A stretch of DNA of 64,000 bases from Aegilops tauschii subsp. strangulata (taxonomy: Eukaryota > Streptophyta > Magnoliopsida > Poales > Poaceae), in assembly GCF_002575655.3 (NCBI RefSeq), contig NC_053035.3:503780601-503844600 (forward strand), read 5' to 3'. The notes under the pieces were generated by a model, which worked only from the letters and a program-made list of their open reading frames with translations, had not been told where the DNA came from and ran no database searches. This document shows positions 43,574 to 54,891 of this stretch, in pieces; positions within the stretch are counted from its first letter, which is position 1, and every line of letters starts with the position of its first letter. Made by a program: the position numbers and the translations under genes.

Positions 43574-46500
43574 CTAAGGAAACAAAAATGACAAACCAAC
43601 CCGAGGATATCTCCAAAAATCCTTTAAATCAACCTCCGATGCAAAATGAAGACTGCCTTTGCCAGCGAACTTCTTAGAGATAAGAGCATTGACAGTTTTA
43701 TCATTACCAATACGCCCTTTGATATTCAAGGTGGGGTCAAAAGTGTGACCAATTCCGCCAATCAATTTCCATTGATTGGTCAGATAGCTATAGCTAGCCA
43801 GGCCACCTAATACAGTGCTTGTATTGAGAATATTGCTGCAGAAAGTATAATCAAACTGACCAGGTTGTTTACTGCAAAAAAAAAAAACAATAAGCTAAAC
43901 TTCACATTCAGCATTGCACAGTGAAATATCAGAATAGGAAGAAAACAAAGAGATGATACAATAGTTTCACACCCTTCGGACAAGTTTATTACAGATGAAA
44001 TATCAAATGACTACAGTAATAGCCAGAAAACAAAGAGATGATACAGTAGTTTCACACCCTTCAGACAAGTTTATTAAAGATGAAATATTTGATGACTACA
44101 GTAATAGGCAAAAAACAAAGAGATGATACAGTTGTTTCACACCCTTCGGACAAGTTTATTAAAGATCAGATGCTCATTAAAGAGTGAGTAAGAACAACTA
44201 GCTAGAAAAGGAAAAACAGTAATGGAAAGGAATTGGACATAAGCATATTGAAGACACAACTTACAAAGTTAGGCCAGCACTGAACAATTCAGCACGGACT
44301 GACAACCCAGCAGAAACACTGAACCATGAATTGGACTCGTTTATTTTCAATTGGCCCCCAAAAGCAAGGCTGTCAACACCTCCCAAACAGATATCCTGCA
44401 GGCCGCATAAGCTCGAAACAGATAAGCAAGGCATCCTTTTGTTGTTCAAACCAATGCTAAGAACAGACCCATGATAAGGTTGATGTAGCTGGAATTCAAC
44501 CTACATTCCCAAGATAAAAGCATGAAAAATCTTAAACAAACCTATATAGTAAGATGCTATTAAAAAACTCAAACTTACTTTTGATTTTTTAAGAGAGTAG
44601 GGCAGATATAACATTGTATTCACATCAGGACCAACAAGCTTCTCCACCAATAACTGTGCAGAATTAGGCTGGTAAAAAAAAAGTTTATCAATCAAACACG
44701 AAAATTCAAACAAAAAACAAAGATTTTGAACCAGCTGGAGATGACTCACATCTTCCATATCAGGAATTTCATCGTCAGCCACACCATGTTCTGGGTCATT
44801 TACTGGAACATCTACAAGGTGATCGAAAACAGAAGCTTTGAAACACATGAAGGAGCCATCATTCTTGAAACTCAACATCAATTTCTTCACCAAGTTTTGG
44901 CTAGTTGTAAGTTCACTGCCACATATCAGAGACTGGAATAAAGTATTAAGCATGTTAGAGCGATGAAACTATAACAAAATAACACAAAAGAAATAGTAGC
45001 AGGTCCAAATAGTACTCACAGATTTACGATCAGAATTCCAAACATGGTTTTGGAGATAAAAAGGATCCCTGATAAGTTCTGAATCAAAATAGAATATCAA
45101 TACACATTCAAAAACAAAATAAGTGCTGAAAATATTACGTGAAATAGGTCATTTACCTAATGCCTCTTTCCCGACATCATGAAAATATCCTGGGCCATCA
45201 GATTTAGATACACGGTACGCAGCTCCTACGATTTACAGTTTCAGTAAAGATCACTGACATTTACAGAGCAGCTACAAACAGCAAATTAAGACAACAGACT
45301 GCAGTTTGTATTGCGCTAACAGAACAGCTAAATAGCAAGTTATGAAAGATTTGTTTATTACCAGTAATGGTTATAACAGAATGGAATGAACCACCAAAAG
45401 CTATAATCTTCTCTGGAAGAGAACTAAAGTCTGGTAGGTCTCTTCTTCAATCCATCCAATGTAAAAATGCGGGTTCCATTTCGAGAGACGGCCCTTGAAG
45501 TATACTTGCCCAGCTCATCTATTTTGAAAACCAGGTCCCGTGCACAGTCTGGGCCAATCAGATTTCTTCTAAGAGCATCATGAATGAAAGCCTTGATTTC
45601 CTGGGTGGATTGTTGAATAACCTGCACATGCTCCGCATTTTTTGGCATTATCTTACCCCTCACACTGGTACTCTGACTGCTTTGAGGACTTTCACATGCA
45701 TCCCTAGACGCAGCACCTAGAACAATTGCCGCTATGGTCTTCAAGCCTGGGCCACTGGAAGACTCCTGAGTAACTGGTGGGACAGTATCTTGGCACCCGT
45801 ATTCATCCTCGACATCCTCAGCACAAGAACCTAATGCAGATTTCACTTCATTAAGAACACATTCAAGGTAGTTGTTTATCCTTTCAGATTCAGACCTGTT
45901 GAAGAGGGAAAAACAACTTTCCAGGTAAAGAAATAGACCAGAAAAAACACAAACAGTTACATAGTGACAGAAAAACACCAAATACAGAGCATATCAGGTG
46001 GGCACCACATGCAAATTATAGTTTGAACAGCTTTTAGACCATCAGCCTATAATGACAAAATATATCAGATAAGAAGAAACCAGAGTAGAGTACAACACTT
46101 CCAATCATTTTGGACAATGAACAAAATATTGTGACACGTCCTTGGTACTTTGGTGTTTAAACAAATTCAAGCATGCAAATATATTAAATAATACAGTTAA
46201 ATAAAAATTACATAGAGACAGCAAAACACCGAATACAGAGTATTTTAGATGGACAGAAAACTAGTTGGAGATGGGCACCAGATGAGAACTGCTGTTATAA
46301 AAATCTTCTGAAAATGGAATATCAAATAGGAGTATAGTATATCAGCAGTAAACAGGGTAGAGTACAGTAGTTTCCAAAGTTGTGGATGATCAAAATACTG
46401 TAATTACTAAGACTTCATTTGTTTACATCCTTTGTTGCCTTGGTGGGCTTTAACAAATTCAACCATGCCAAGTACATTAAATAAACACAGATAAGCTAAC

Positions 46501-48131
46501 AACCTAACGCTTCCCTATGTTAAGGGTTAAATAAAAACAGTGAAGCTAACAACCCTAATGTTCCCTCAGCTTTCCCCCTATGTGATCACTAGGACAGGTG
46601 GGTACTCCTAGCCCTAACCTAGCAGCATGTTTGGTTTGGTGGAATTTGAGGCAAAAAGAGTTGTATTCCTTTGTTTGTTTAGGTGGATTGGGTATTTAAC
46701 ACAGAAGAGCAAGGGGAATTCACGTGTAGAGGTCCCACATATCTATTAACTGTGGGAGGGCTTGTAATTGAGATGGGTTAAGGGAATTAGAGTTAAACTC
46801 CCATTCCCCTTCCATTAGTTTACCAAACAGGCACTGAGTTAAAAAGAAGCTTTAAACAGTACTGCCAGTTATGGCCTAGCAGAGAGGACATCCAGACTCG
46901 ACCCTAGTTTGAGAAGGTACAGCAGAGAGCACATCCAGATTTCAAACCGCAGACAAATAGCAGGTGCCAGGATTTTGGAGGTTATAGGATTTACCTTGAG
47001 AGGTATCCCTCAGAGGTGACAACAACCCCCAACAACGGATCAAAAGTTCCCTGCCTCAATGGACCAGAAGGGTCGCCATGGGACTTGATCCCAAGCGCCA
47101 CCAGCGTCCTTGTGTACCAGGGCACAGGGCAATCAGATTCCATGCCGTGGCCCTCCTTCCCAGATCTGCAAGGAATGGAAGATATCAGGGGGGGGGGGGG
47201 GGGGGGGGGGGGGGATTAGAAGGGTGAAATGGAACAAAAATCACTCCAGCCGTGAAAATTGATAACAAGCTTACATCACAGCAATTCATAAGCATAACAA
47301 ATGGAGAAGCGCGATGTAAGAAATTATGTAATTCATCACACACCCTGTCACATAAATTAAACAAAAGCACTAGGAGCAATGAAATCCAAGACCAAGTTGT
47401 CAATTAAACAGAATATTTCACTACATGTAACATTACACTTGGAGCAGACCACAATAAGCCAACGACATACAAAACTTTACCTTGTATAAATGTCAGATTC
47501 TCTATCTGGCAATTAAACAGAACAACTGAACCATGATCTGGTTAAACACCTAGTTCATCCACAGATAAAAACAACAAGAGAATGGCAGGAAGAGCACTAG
47601 ACCCCTATGATCAAACGCAACCCCGAGCTGCATTCTAGTGCAAAAACGACGAGATCCACTAGACATCAGACGAAATGCAACCACAAGCTCGATTCTAGTG
47701 CAAAAACGGCAAGATCAACTAGACATGAGATGAAATGCAACCACGACATGGATTCCAGTGCAGAACCTCGAAATCCACAACACATGAGATGAATCGCTAC
47801 CAAGTGCTAGATTCTAGTGCAGAACGACGACGACAACCACTCGTTCTCAGATGAAACGCTACCACGTGCTTGATTCTACTCAAAACGACGAGATCACCAA
47901 GTCCATATCCATGGTCTAGGGTCAGAAAGCACCAATCCCAGAGTATACCGGCCCACATGGAGCAATATCGTCGAGAAACTGGGCGGGGAAAGGGGTTTCG
48001 CGATCTTACCGTCCGCGGGACGAGGTTGGAGCGGGCGGTGGTGCACGGCCCGTCGGACCTCCTCCTTCTCCTCCTCCACCCTCACCTCCTCCTCCCTCAC
48101 CAGGGTTACCTGCTCCCGCCATTGGAGGCAT
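43574..48131 (-). CDS. Eukaryotic-porin-like (VDAC superfamily) protein, nine exons, frameshift in exon 3
   Basis: Exons on the minus strand: 48131-48010, 47165-46995, 45895-45362, 45225-45157, 45078-45020, 44932-44750, 44668-44579, 44500-44265 and 43871-43574, all GT-AG and phase-compatible except inside exon 3. Together they give about 586 residues. The first 40 are Gly/Pro-rich; residues about 100-275 are a helical extension (VIQQSTQEIKAFIHDALRRN). From about residue 286 it looks like a VDAC barrel: GPGYFHDVGKEA at its start and ASEVDLKDFWRYPRVGLSF at its end. The family forms channels in the mitochondrial outer membrane; the extension is unusual. Near 45,440 the frame shifts by one base (LKKR|DLPDF), so the product is broken unless this is a sequence error. 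VDAC versus Tom40 cannot be settled by eye. Confidence 0.65.
45896..46994 (-). other. Intron 2 of the porin-like gene
   Basis: This 1.1-kb intron contains two diverged direct copies of about 250 bp (from 'aaaaacaccaaatacagagcat' type words at 45,972 and 46,225). No exon-like frame is seen. Confidence 0.5.
47188..47214. repeat. 27-base G homopolymer (C27 on the gene strand)
   Basis: An uninterrupted run of 27 G lies in intron 1, 23-49 bases upstream of the exon 2 acceptor on the minus strand, where it reads as C27 near the pyrimidine tract. Such runs are unstable and error-prone in sequencing, so the true length may differ. Confidence 0.85.
47609..47890. repeat. About 60-bp tandem repeat in intron 1
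   Basis: Five diverged units are marked by GATTCTAGTGC-type words near 47,630, 47,690, 47,751, 47,810 and 47,870, each followed by AAAACGACGAGATC-like sequence. One 61-codon open frame across it is an artefact. Confidence 0.8.
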
Positions 48132-48140
48132 CCTGCGAGT

Positions 48141-48812
48141 TCAACCGGGTAAGACGAAGAGAAACATGGCACCAAATCCGGGACGAGGAGGGGAAGAGGC
48201 GGCACCTTCGCCTGGCGCAGGCGGCGTTGGGGGAGAGGGGCGGCGGAGGGGAGGGGGAGGGGCTCGCCGACGGGTGCGAAATGGGGACGGGGAGGCGGTG
48301 GAAGGTGGGCGACTAAAACCCCAGCGCACACTGGGTGGGCGAGGAGGCGGCCGATACTCGGGGCCGAGTGTTTCGCAGGCAGGATGCGGCCCTCCATTGG
48401 GCTGGGCTGACGGCACGACTGGGCCGGCTGCCAGCGGCCCACTAACGGTGAGGTGGCCCGAGACGCGCGTGCGCGTGCGCCTGCATACACAGAGACAGAG
48501 GATGAACCCATCAGCCATCAGGTTACTGAAAAATCCCCATCTGTTCCAAATTAAAGATGAATTCATCATACAAAAAGGACAGACCCGAGTGGATCTTGAC
48601 ACGCTGGGTGATGCGTAATCCCCTTGGGCAAAGAATGGATCTGCAAAAATTCCATGGGTCAGTCAGTACCAAGGAAATCGATCAAGTTTGGATCGGTGAG
48701 GGCAAGGCTTACCACGGAGGCGGTAGATCGAGCCAAGATCCGTCTTATTCTCCGTCCCCGGTGTGGCGGGACGAAGGTCTCCCAGGTGAGTTGGGCTTGG
48801 GCGCCATGCCAT
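48141..48812 (-). pseudogene. Truncated gene start upstream of the porin-like gene
   Basis: On the minus strand a TATA box (48930-48921) precedes an ATG at 48812 in good context. Exon 1 (48812-48713) encodes MAWRPSPTHLGDLRPATPG through LGSIYRLR and ends at GTAAGC. A TTTTTGCAG acceptor starts exon 2 at 48640. Exon 2 stays open to 48141, ten bases before the porin start codon, but quickly turns into Pro/Arg-rich promoter-like sequence. I read this as the 5' end of a gene whose body has been lost, or an alternative upstream first exon for the porin-like gene. The family is not recognised. Confidence 0.4.
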
Positions 48813-48920
48813 GGCCGGCGTTGTTGCTCGTGTGCTTGAGAGAGAGGATAAGAGAGACGAGGGGGCGGCTCGGGTAGGGTAGGGTTGGTGGAGGGGAAAG
48901 AGGGCAGGCACCGAGCGAGC

Positions 48921-48930
48921 TTTATATAGG
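48921..48930 (-). promoter_or_regulatory. TATA box of the truncated gene
   Basis: CCTATATAAA on the minus strand lies 109 bases before the ATG at 48812, followed by a CT-rich leader. Spacing and context are typical of a plant core promoter. Confidence 0.6.
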
Positions 48931-49272
48931 GCCAGGCAGCTGCGCAGATTCAGCTGAGCCGCCAGCTGATTCAGTAGCCTCCTCACTCCCTGGCCCACGC
49001 GCCAGGGAGAGACGGACCGCGGTTTCCTCCTCCTCCTCCTTTTTCTCGGGGACAAAAAACGATTTACCATTTGTACTGTAATTAATTAATTAACGCGGCG
49101 CTTGCAAATCTCGATTTCGAGTAGTAGTAATAACTGCCCGCCCGGTAGAAACGCTCTCCTCCTCAACTCGTAATCGTCGACGCGCGTTTACCTGGCACGC
49201 TGCCTTCCTCACTCCCTACTCCCTGGCCACGCGCCAGCGAGAGAGATTTCTACGTGGCCGCTGCAACAATTA

Positions 49273-49510
49273 GGCTGGTCATAGTGGGGAGTAACTTAGA
49301 CTAGTGTCATATGCATGACCTTCATAATGCAAAGTAACATGATAGTAGTGTCATAGATGACTTCATTTATTAGCTTGTAGACTCATTTTGTCTTGGGAAG
49401 CGCTATGTTACAGTAACATAATATGTTACCACCTCACATTAAATACTTGCTACATAAGCAAAAAAAATTTGAAGTGCGCTATGTTACTAGCTAAGTTACT
49501 CACACTATGA
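49273..49510. mobile_element. Tourist-type MITE, right end eroded
   Basis: It begins GGCTGGTCATAGTGGGGAG after TTA (49270-49272), the same family as the elements at 24,500 and 25,828. The right end fades after GTTACTCACACTATGA, with the last few terminal bases lost. Confidence 0.7.
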
Positions 49511-49662
49511 TACGCGTCACGCTAAAGGGTTTTTTCCAAGTCAACCTGGGAAGTTTGCCCCTTCCACGCTAAAAGATTATGATAAAGTTTGATCGTGTGA
49601 CGCACGCCAGCCAAGCCACATACGGCAAGCGGTAGAAAGGTGGTACTACTACTATCACGTCA

Positions 49663-49924
49663 GGGCATGTACAATGGTCTTCGATAAGATAGTTTTATCT
49701 TAGATCTTGCATGTAATTTAGAGATGTCTACAATGGATCATCTCTTAGCCTTATCTTCAATAACTAGTTATTCCTAAAAACATGGTGAGACATATTGTGT
49801 TAAGAGATCATTTTTTGGCTTCTCTTAATTAAGAGAAGACAAGCCTTCTCTTATGATTTCTCTCTCCTCCACCTCATCATTTATCCTACGTGGCATTATT
49901 AAGATAGAACCATTGTACATGCCC
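49663..49924. mobile_element. 262-bp MITE with GGGCATGTACAATGG ends
   Basis: GGGCATGTACAATGG at the left and CCATTGTACATGCCC at the right are perfect 15-bp inverted repeats, flanked by TCA on both sides (49660-49662 and 49925-49927). The 3-bp duplication and ends fit Tourist-like (PIF/Harbinger) MITEs. Non-coding. Confidence 0.85.
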
Positions 49925-49989
49925 TCACACGATCTACACCTCCCCTCAGAAAATTAAAAAAAAAAAGATCTAGATAGCCTGCTGGAAAT

Positions 49990-51520
49990 TGTGAGGCCAA
50001 CTCCAACGCGTCCAAGTGTTCCAATGAGGCCAACTCCCACACGGTCTGCCCAAATTTTGTCCAGTAAATATTTTTTTGCACAAGTAGAGCTAGTTTATGC
50101 CTCTCAGCCATATTCATGCCAGCATATGTGTCATACATGTTCTAAAAAAACGCGTCTCAGCCATAGTTCATGGCGGTATACTGTCAGCAGCCGGTATACA
50201 TGTCGGCCTACAAAAAATCGCCTCTCGACTAATTCACCCATATGGGCCATAGTTCATGCCGACATTCAAAAAAGAACGTGTCTCAGCCATAGCTCATGCT
50301 AGCTCGAGCATCTCCTTTTGGTTCTTCTCGAACCTACCAAACCATCTTCCTTGGGACATCTTGCTCAAGTCGACCGACATGATCTTCACTTCCTTCGAAA
50401 TTAGCGAGAGCTTCACCTCGTTTGATTTTGTCCGGACAACTCTCTCCTGGATCTCGAGCTTCTTCTTTTGCATGCTCTCCTCGATCTCGAGCTTCTTCTT
50501 TTCTATGTCAAAAGTATGTCTTCATTTGCTTTTGGCGCTTTCTCTCCTCCCTTGCTTCCTTTGCGTCATGGACCCATTCAATGTTTCTTGCAAGGCGAGT
50601 GTTGATGCATCACGCTTGTCATCCAATTGGAGTTGGTCTTCCCCCTCGATCGCTTCTCACCTTTGCTCTTGGTTCGGCCACCACTGAAGGCCCCCCACCT
50701 TTCTTTTAGGCTGCATATCTCTCCTTGAACTTTGGGCACTCGCAAAATCGTCGGCTAATAATAGGGTCAAGGTGAATGACTTGTTCGTATTTTGGGCCTT
50801 GAAGGTTTCCAAAGTTTGAAAAACGTGCAGATGAAGATGAAAGCAAGATCATTCAGATGCATAGGACAATGGCAAGTGCTCATATGAACAAGCGAGAAAT
50901 TGTATACCGTGTCTTTGACACCAAGTACACTCACGGGCCGGCCGATGATGTTCTCAAGGGGGGCATAGAACTTGTTGGATGAAGGACCACCTCTTTTCGA
51001 TTGAAACATCACCATGGTTGCTCTCAAACTTGTGCAGCTCAAACTTGAGACGCTCATGGAATTGTGTATGGAACCTCTTCCAAAACGGTGTTCCTTTTTT
51101 GCTCGGCGCCGGTCTTGGGATCTTGTCCAATTTCCATCCAAGCTTCGCAACTCAACATGTCCTCATCCACCATGCATCCTCCCATCCTCGCACTTTGCCG
51201 CCTCCTTTGTGCATTGGCTTGATGAGATAACTCATCATGAAACAATGGCTAGACGTCGATGTCGACACCATCTTCCTCTTCTTCGCCTTGGGTTTCTTGG
51301 TCATTGTTGTCGTGGGTGTCATCTTGGCCATGGCCATCGATGTCTTCTTGGATGTGCCCGTCAGTGTCTTCTTGGTTGTGGTCGTCGGTGTACTGGCCGT
51401 CGTAGTCTTGTCTCTAAGTCTCGTCGTCATCGTACGCTTGGCCACCTCGTTGATCATCTCATTCATGTAGTCGTTGTAGTAGGCCGGTTCGTCCGTCGAC
51501 GGGGCCTGACGGGTTTCCCG
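49990..51520 (-). pseudogene. PIF/Harbinger-associated Myb/NAM-type gene, decayed
   Basis: Minus-strand fragments in order are a leader with YYNDYMNEMIN (51485-51450), a Myb-like segment (MFHDELSHQANAQ, EDMLSCEAWMEIGQDPKTG, 51245-51110), a segment with ENIIGRPVSVLG (about 50,960) and a charged coiled-coil tail (50,690-50,300). This order fits the ORF1 protein that accompanies the PIF/Harbinger transposase in grasses. Several frameshifts break it. The sequence starting GAGGCCAACTCCAACGCG at 49,991 resembles the end of such elements. No transposase gene is in the window. Confidence 0.6.
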
Positions 51521-51529
51521 CGCACTTTT

Positions 51530-52755
51530 TTCAAAGACATTGGGACTTGTTTGGTGATGAAGTGACAAGCATTGTGTTGTGGGTCTTAAATGGAGATGAC
51601 TCGCCGGAGGAAATTAACAGAACATTCATCATTTTAATCCCAAAGATAGCTAGTCCAATAAATTTAGGGCAGTTTCGGCCGACCGGCCTTTGTAATGTGA
51701 TATACAAAATCGCTTCAAAGGTTCTTGCCAATCGACTGAAAATTATTCTCCCGGAGGTGATTTATATTGAGCAGTCAGCCTTTGTACCAGGCCGTTTGAT
51801 CAGGGACAATATAATTTCAGCGTATGAGTGTCTTCACTTTATGAGAAGGAAGAAGAGGAAGAGCAATGCTCACGTGGCACTGAAGCTTGATATGATGAAG
51901 TCTTATGACATAGTGGAATGGGTGTATTTAGAAGCCGTGATGAAGAAAAATAGCATATCACCATGTTTTATCGGTGTTACATCGGTTTCTTTCTCAGTTT
52001 CATTTAATGGGGGAAAACTAGATGATTTCAGGCCAACAAGGGGACTCCGCCAGGGTGATCCAATATCACCTTATCTCTTTCTTTTAGCAGCGGAAGGGTT
52101 ATCTTGTTTGCTAAAAGCAAATGAAGCTAGTGGTCATGTTGGAGGGCTTCAAGTTACACCGCTTGCGTCGAGTGTAAATCATTTGTTGTTCGCAAATGAT
52201 AGCTTACGTTTCTTTGGTTCTTTTAGCAGCGGAAGGGTTATCATGTTTGCTAAAAGCAAATGAAGCTAGTGGTCATGTTGGAGGGCTTCAAGTTGCACCG
52301 CTTGCGCCGAGTGTAAATCATTTGTTGTTCGTAGATGATAGCTTACTTTTCTTCGTTGCAACACTCGCCCAAGCAGAGAATGTGAAAAGAGTTTTGAAAT
52401 CTTATTGTGATACTTCGGGACAAAGGATCAATAATGAGAAACCCTCTATCTTCTTTACTAAGGGGGTGCCCCAAACAAGTGAAGGAAGTAATTAAAGTAG
52501 TGATGCAGGTTCCTAATGAGACACTTTCGGAAAAAGTATTTGGGTTTGCCAACTGCTGTGGGTAGCTCAAGGAATGGAACTTTCAAGTTTCTAAAGGACA
52601 TATTATGGGCAAGAATTCAAGGATGGATAGAAAAGTGTTTATCGACAGCGGAAAGGAGGTACTGGTCAAAGCAGTTGCACCGGCAATCCCTGTCTTTTTC
52701 AATGTCTTGTTTTAAGTTACCTCATGGATTATGTGATCATTTGAATGGGTTGATT
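51530..52755 (+). pseudogene. LINE (non-LTR retrotransposon) reverse transcriptase, 5' part
   Basis: The frame from about 51,530 reads HWDLFGDEVTSIVL, then TFIILIPKI, FRPTGLCNVIYKIASKVLANRL, QSAFVPGR, GLRQGDPISPYLF, all RT blocks of plant L1-type LINEs. The FxDD box appears twice because of a 139-bp duplication, as FAND and FVDD. The upstream endonuclease part is missing, and the element is interrupted at 52,756 by a CACTA element. It resumes at 60,177. Confidence 0.88.
52081..52358 (+). repeat. 139-bp tandem duplication across the LINE RT active site
   Basis: Copies 52081-52219 and 52220-52358 are about 93 percent alike by eye. The unit length is not a multiple of three, so it shifts the frame. 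The first copy has the catalytic pair changed to Asn-Asp (FAND), the second keeps FVDD. Confidence 0.9.
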
Positions 52756-53094
52756 CACTACTGGAATCAGCTAATTTGCCATCTGCCAGCTCTTTGCCGT
52801 CCGCTAGCTGACGGCAAAGAAGCTCTTTGCCATCAGCTACACATAAACAGACGGCAAAGAAAAGGCTGACGGCAAAGAAGCTCTTTGCCATCTGCCAGCT
52901 CTTTGCCGTCTGCCAGCGGACGGCAAAGAATCTTTGCCGTCCGCTGGCGGACGGCAAAGAGTGTGGTGGCCCCCACCCCCCGCTCGTTTGAGAAAATCCT
53001 AACGGCCCACCTCTTTGCCGTCGGCAAAGGCTGGCGGACGGCAAAGAGGGCACTTGCCTAACGGCAGGTACCCCCCGCCCGTTACTCACTTCGT

Positions 53095-53530
53095 CCTCGC
53101 CTCGCCCTTCTTCTCCCACCCCGCCGCCGCCGCCGCCCCGTCGCCCCCGCCGCCCCGTCGCCCCGCCGCCCCGGCTCCCCGCCGCCCTACCGCCCCGTCG
53201 CCCCCCCCGCCCCGGCCCCCCGCCGCCCCGCGCCCCACCGCCGCCCCGCGCCCCACCGCCGCCACGGCCCCCCGCCGTCCCGGCCCCCCGCCGCCCCGCG
53301 CCCCCCGCCGCCTCCTCCACTGCCCCGTCCCGGCCCCCCGCCGCCTCCTCCACTGCCCCGCCCCGGCCCCCCGCCCCCCATCCCCCCCGCCGCCCCGGCC
53401 CCCCGCCGGCCGGGCCCCCGCCGCCCCGCCTCCTCCATCGCCCCGCCCCGGCCCCCCGCCGCCCCGCCTCCTCCACCGCCCCGCCCCGGCCCTCCGTCGC
53501 CGGCCCCGCCCCGGCCCTCCCCCACAGTGA
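53095..53530. repeat. C-rich low-complexity (CCGCCCCGGCCCCC)n
   Basis: More than 85 percent C and G with an irregular CCCCGCC period. Long frames on both strands (Pro/Arg/Ala or Gly/Arg only) are artefacts. Its complement is quadruplex-prone. Confidence 0.85.
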
Positions 53531-53659
53531 GCCCCTCCTCCCTTTTTTTCTGTTTTTTTTCTGTTTTTTTGTTTTTTTTTCTGTTTAAGTTAAGGTTTAA
53601 TTAGTTTAAATAGTTTAGTTTTAATTAGTTTAGGTTTTTAGTTTAGGTTAGTTTAGGTT

Positions 53660-53840
53660 TAGGTTAAGTAGAAGGGGGAAGAAGAAGAAGAAGAAGAAGA
53701 AGAGGAGGAGGAGGAGGAGGAGGAGGAGAAGAAGAAGAAGAAGAAGAAGAAGAAGAGGAGGAGGAGGAGGAGGTGGAGGAGGAGGAGAAAGAAGAAGAAG
53801 AAGAAGAAGAAGAAGAAGAGGAGGAGGAGGAGGAGGAGAC
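53660..53840. repeat. GAA/GAG microsatellite
   Basis: Blocks of (GAA)n and (GAG)n alternate over about 180 bases within the CACTA 5' region. Confidence 0.9.
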
Positions 53841-54104
53841 ACCCCGAAGCCCCGACCCCGAAACAGCACCCCGACCCCGACACGGCACCCCGACACCGAC
53901 ACGGCACCCCGACACCTACACGACACCCCGACCCCCGACACGACACCCCCGACACCCCGACCCCGAGAACCCGACCCCGACCCCGACCCCGACCCCGACA
54001 CCCCGACCCCGAGCCTGACCCGACACCCCGACCCCGACACCGACCTGGCACCCCGACCCCCGACACCGACACGACACCCCGACCCCCGACACGACACCCC
54101 CGAC

Positions 54105-54136
<32 letters not shown>

Positions 54137-54475
54137 ACCCCGACCCCGAGCCTGACCCGACACCCCGACCCCGACACCGACACGGCACCCCGACCCCGAC
54201 CCGACACCCCGACCCCGAGACCCCGACCCCGACACGGCACCCCGAGACCGACACGACACCCCGACCCCGACACGGCACCCCGAGACCGACACGACACCCC
54301 GACCCCCGACACGACACCCCCGACACCCCGACCCCGAGACCCCGACCCCGACCCCGACCTCGACCCCGACCCCGACACCCCGACCCCGAGCCTGACCCGA
54401 CACCCCGACCCCGACACCGACACGGCACCCCGACCCCGACCCGACACCCCGACCCCGAGACCCCGACCCCGAAAA
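53840..54475. repeat. ACCCCG minisatellite
   Basis: A hexamer-based array (ACCCCG, with ACACGGCACCCCG variants) is organised in higher-order blocks of about 170-200 bp, seen by repeats of GAGCCTGACCCGACACC at about 54,011, 54,147 and 54,387. Apparent proteins of Gly-Arg-Val-Ser repeats are not real. Confidence 0.85.
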
Positions 54476-54891
54476 GGTGTTCTTTGGCCTTCCAGAAGCC
54501 GACGGGGTCATATATTTGTGAATTATTAGTTAGGTCATATATCTTTCGATTTTGTTATGAAAAACATCATATATAATTGTGTTGATCGGGTAGTTTTAAA
54601 TGTGCAGTTGTTTCATCACTGCGAGGTTTGGTGTTCGACGACCTCGCCGTGCGTTTGACGAGCTCTGCCCCTTCGTTCGTGGGTGAGCACAAATGACATG
54701 TCCTCCTCCCCCATTAATTATTTGATCTATTCCGATGAAACTTGATAGCTAGATATATATGTGTCTTGAATCATCAGTATGCGTAACCAATATGTGTCTC
54801 CCGTTCGAAAGCGTCATAGTTATAAATATGCATGCATTTGCATATTTATAACCTTGATTCTTTCGAATTGTCCAACGCTATCCATGGATAG

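Noticed and set aside
47894..48618. Frames of 148-205 codons on both strands near the porin-like start
   Set aside because: GC-rich promoter and first exon region. Only the frame through the spliced exon 1 (48131-48010) is consistent with downstream exons.
52712..53530. Frames of 112-254 codons in the C-rich block
   Set aside because: Composition is only Pro/Ala/Arg or Gly/Ala/Arg in different frames, due to base composition.
53648..54511. Gly-Arg-Val-Ser repeat frames up to 287 codons on the minus strand
   Set aside because: They are translations of the ACCCCG minisatellite and GAA/GAG microsatellite, equally open in three frames.
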